Origin: Metopolophium dirhodum
Lineage: Eukaryota > Arthropoda > Insecta > Hemiptera > Aphididae
Assembly (NCBI RefSeq): GCF_019925205.1
Contig: NC_083562.1
Span: 19,468,001-19,532,000, forward strand
DNA: 64,000 nt
Direction of reading: 5' to 3'
Position 1 is the stretch's first letter, and every line of letters starts with the position of its first letter. Below the pieces are notes generated by a model. That model saw only the letters and a list, made by a program, of their open reading frames with translations. It made no database searches and had not been told where the DNA came from. A program made the translations under genes and the position numbers. This document shows, piece by piece, positions 63,971 to 64,000 of the stretch.

Positions 63971-64000
63971 GTACTTTAACTCTAGTTGAATATTTTGTAT

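Larger units (their letters stand above)
2661..64000 (+). repeat. Complex satellite DNA array, head-to-tail, about 61 kb
   Basis: From about 2661 to the window end the sequence is one family of tandem monomers in a single orientation. Landmarks recurring in every monomer are the GC-rich core TGCCTGCGGGCGCC, then CTCCCTTCAA plus a T-tract, TAACTCTAG, TTGATAACTTGGTGCCCC, TTTAATGAACTAAATATTTTG, a TTTTTTCT box and a tail TTTTCTAAAAT. Spacing between successive CCCCAT boxes is mostly 236-242 bp (full length) or 189 bp (short form), with 214-216, 209 and 200 bp variants. The plus strand is strongly T-rich over A for the whole array, and each monomer carries several T-tracts, a pattern associated with bent, nucleosome-positioning satellite DNA. 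No gene, transposon or inversion interrupts it. Heterochromatic, pericentromeric or subtelomeric location is likely by analogy with satellites but cannot be read from the sequence. Confidence 0.95.

Noticed and set aside
2916..64000. CRISPR array
   Set aside because: Repeats are 189-242 bp with no unique spacers between them, and the surroundings are eukaryotic-like without cas genes.
2916..64000. CENP-B box in the monomer (TTCG and CGGGA words are present)
   Set aside because: TTCGTTATG and TTTCGGGACA occur, but no single site has the TTCGNNNNANNCGGG spacing on either strand, so a CENP-B-type site is not supported.
2916..64000. Tandem long terminal repeats or a retrotransposon array
   Set aside because: No primer-binding site, polypurine tract, or reverse transcriptase or gag-like frame is visible. 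The units are too short and purely noncoding.
2916..64000. Whole array as an assembly artefact
   Set aside because: Distinct private variants, hybrid junctions and unequal unit numbers are consistent with real evolution by unequal exchange. Individual very similar blocks (1637 bp, 10033 bp) still need spanning reads, as noted in the findings.

Overview
This window is eukaryotic nuclear DNA with no protein-coding or RNA gene that I can support. About 2.65 kb of AT-rich, apparently single-copy DNA (1-2660) is followed by one continuous satellite array (about 2661-64000) that runs off the right edge. The very AT-rich composition, short GTAGGTAGGT runs and a three-unit TTAGG tract (the insect-type telomere motif) suggest an arthropod, perhaps a hemipteran such as an aphid. 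That assignment is inference from composition and motif only.

The left flank holds an imperfect inverted repeat enclosing about 480 bp (a possible non-autonomous DNA transposon remnant), a less AT-rich patch with no recognisable coding potential, the TTAGG tract and a TTA/TTATT low-complexity stretch. The array begins with a badly decayed monomer (about 2661-2915) and is then strictly head-to-tail for 61 kb. I saw no inversion and no transposon insertion. By length it holds roughly 260-280 monomers.

Each monomer has a short GC-rich core (TGCCTGCGGGCGCC), a T-tract of about 9-14, a left module, a GGTGCCCCATGAA box, the motif TTTAATGAACTAAATATTTTG, and a right module with further T-tracts. The main forms are type A (about 238 bp), type B (about 240 bp), a short type S (189 bp), a divergent-left form M2 (about 240 bp) and a form with a truncated tail, M4 (about 214-216 bp). 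S is exactly 51 bp shorter than B and looks like a deletion between two GTTTTTTCT repeats present in B.

The monomers are arranged in many nested higher-order repeats, which I measured from diagnostic variants: 1597 bp (2916-5895), 2496 bp (5880-10840), 10033 bp (10797-28753) containing a 1983-bp unit whose copy number differs between the two copies, 427-bp A-S dimers (28704-31074), 1831 bp (32731-35680), 4281 bp (40697-48660), 925 bp (47737-49580), 1637 bp in three copies (49311-54475) and 2289 bp (59391-63970). Hybrid junctions, copy-number differences and a conversion-like patch record repeated unequal exchange. The many 60-86-codon minus-strand open frames are by-products of the repeat (types S and B happen to be open) and are not annotated as genes.
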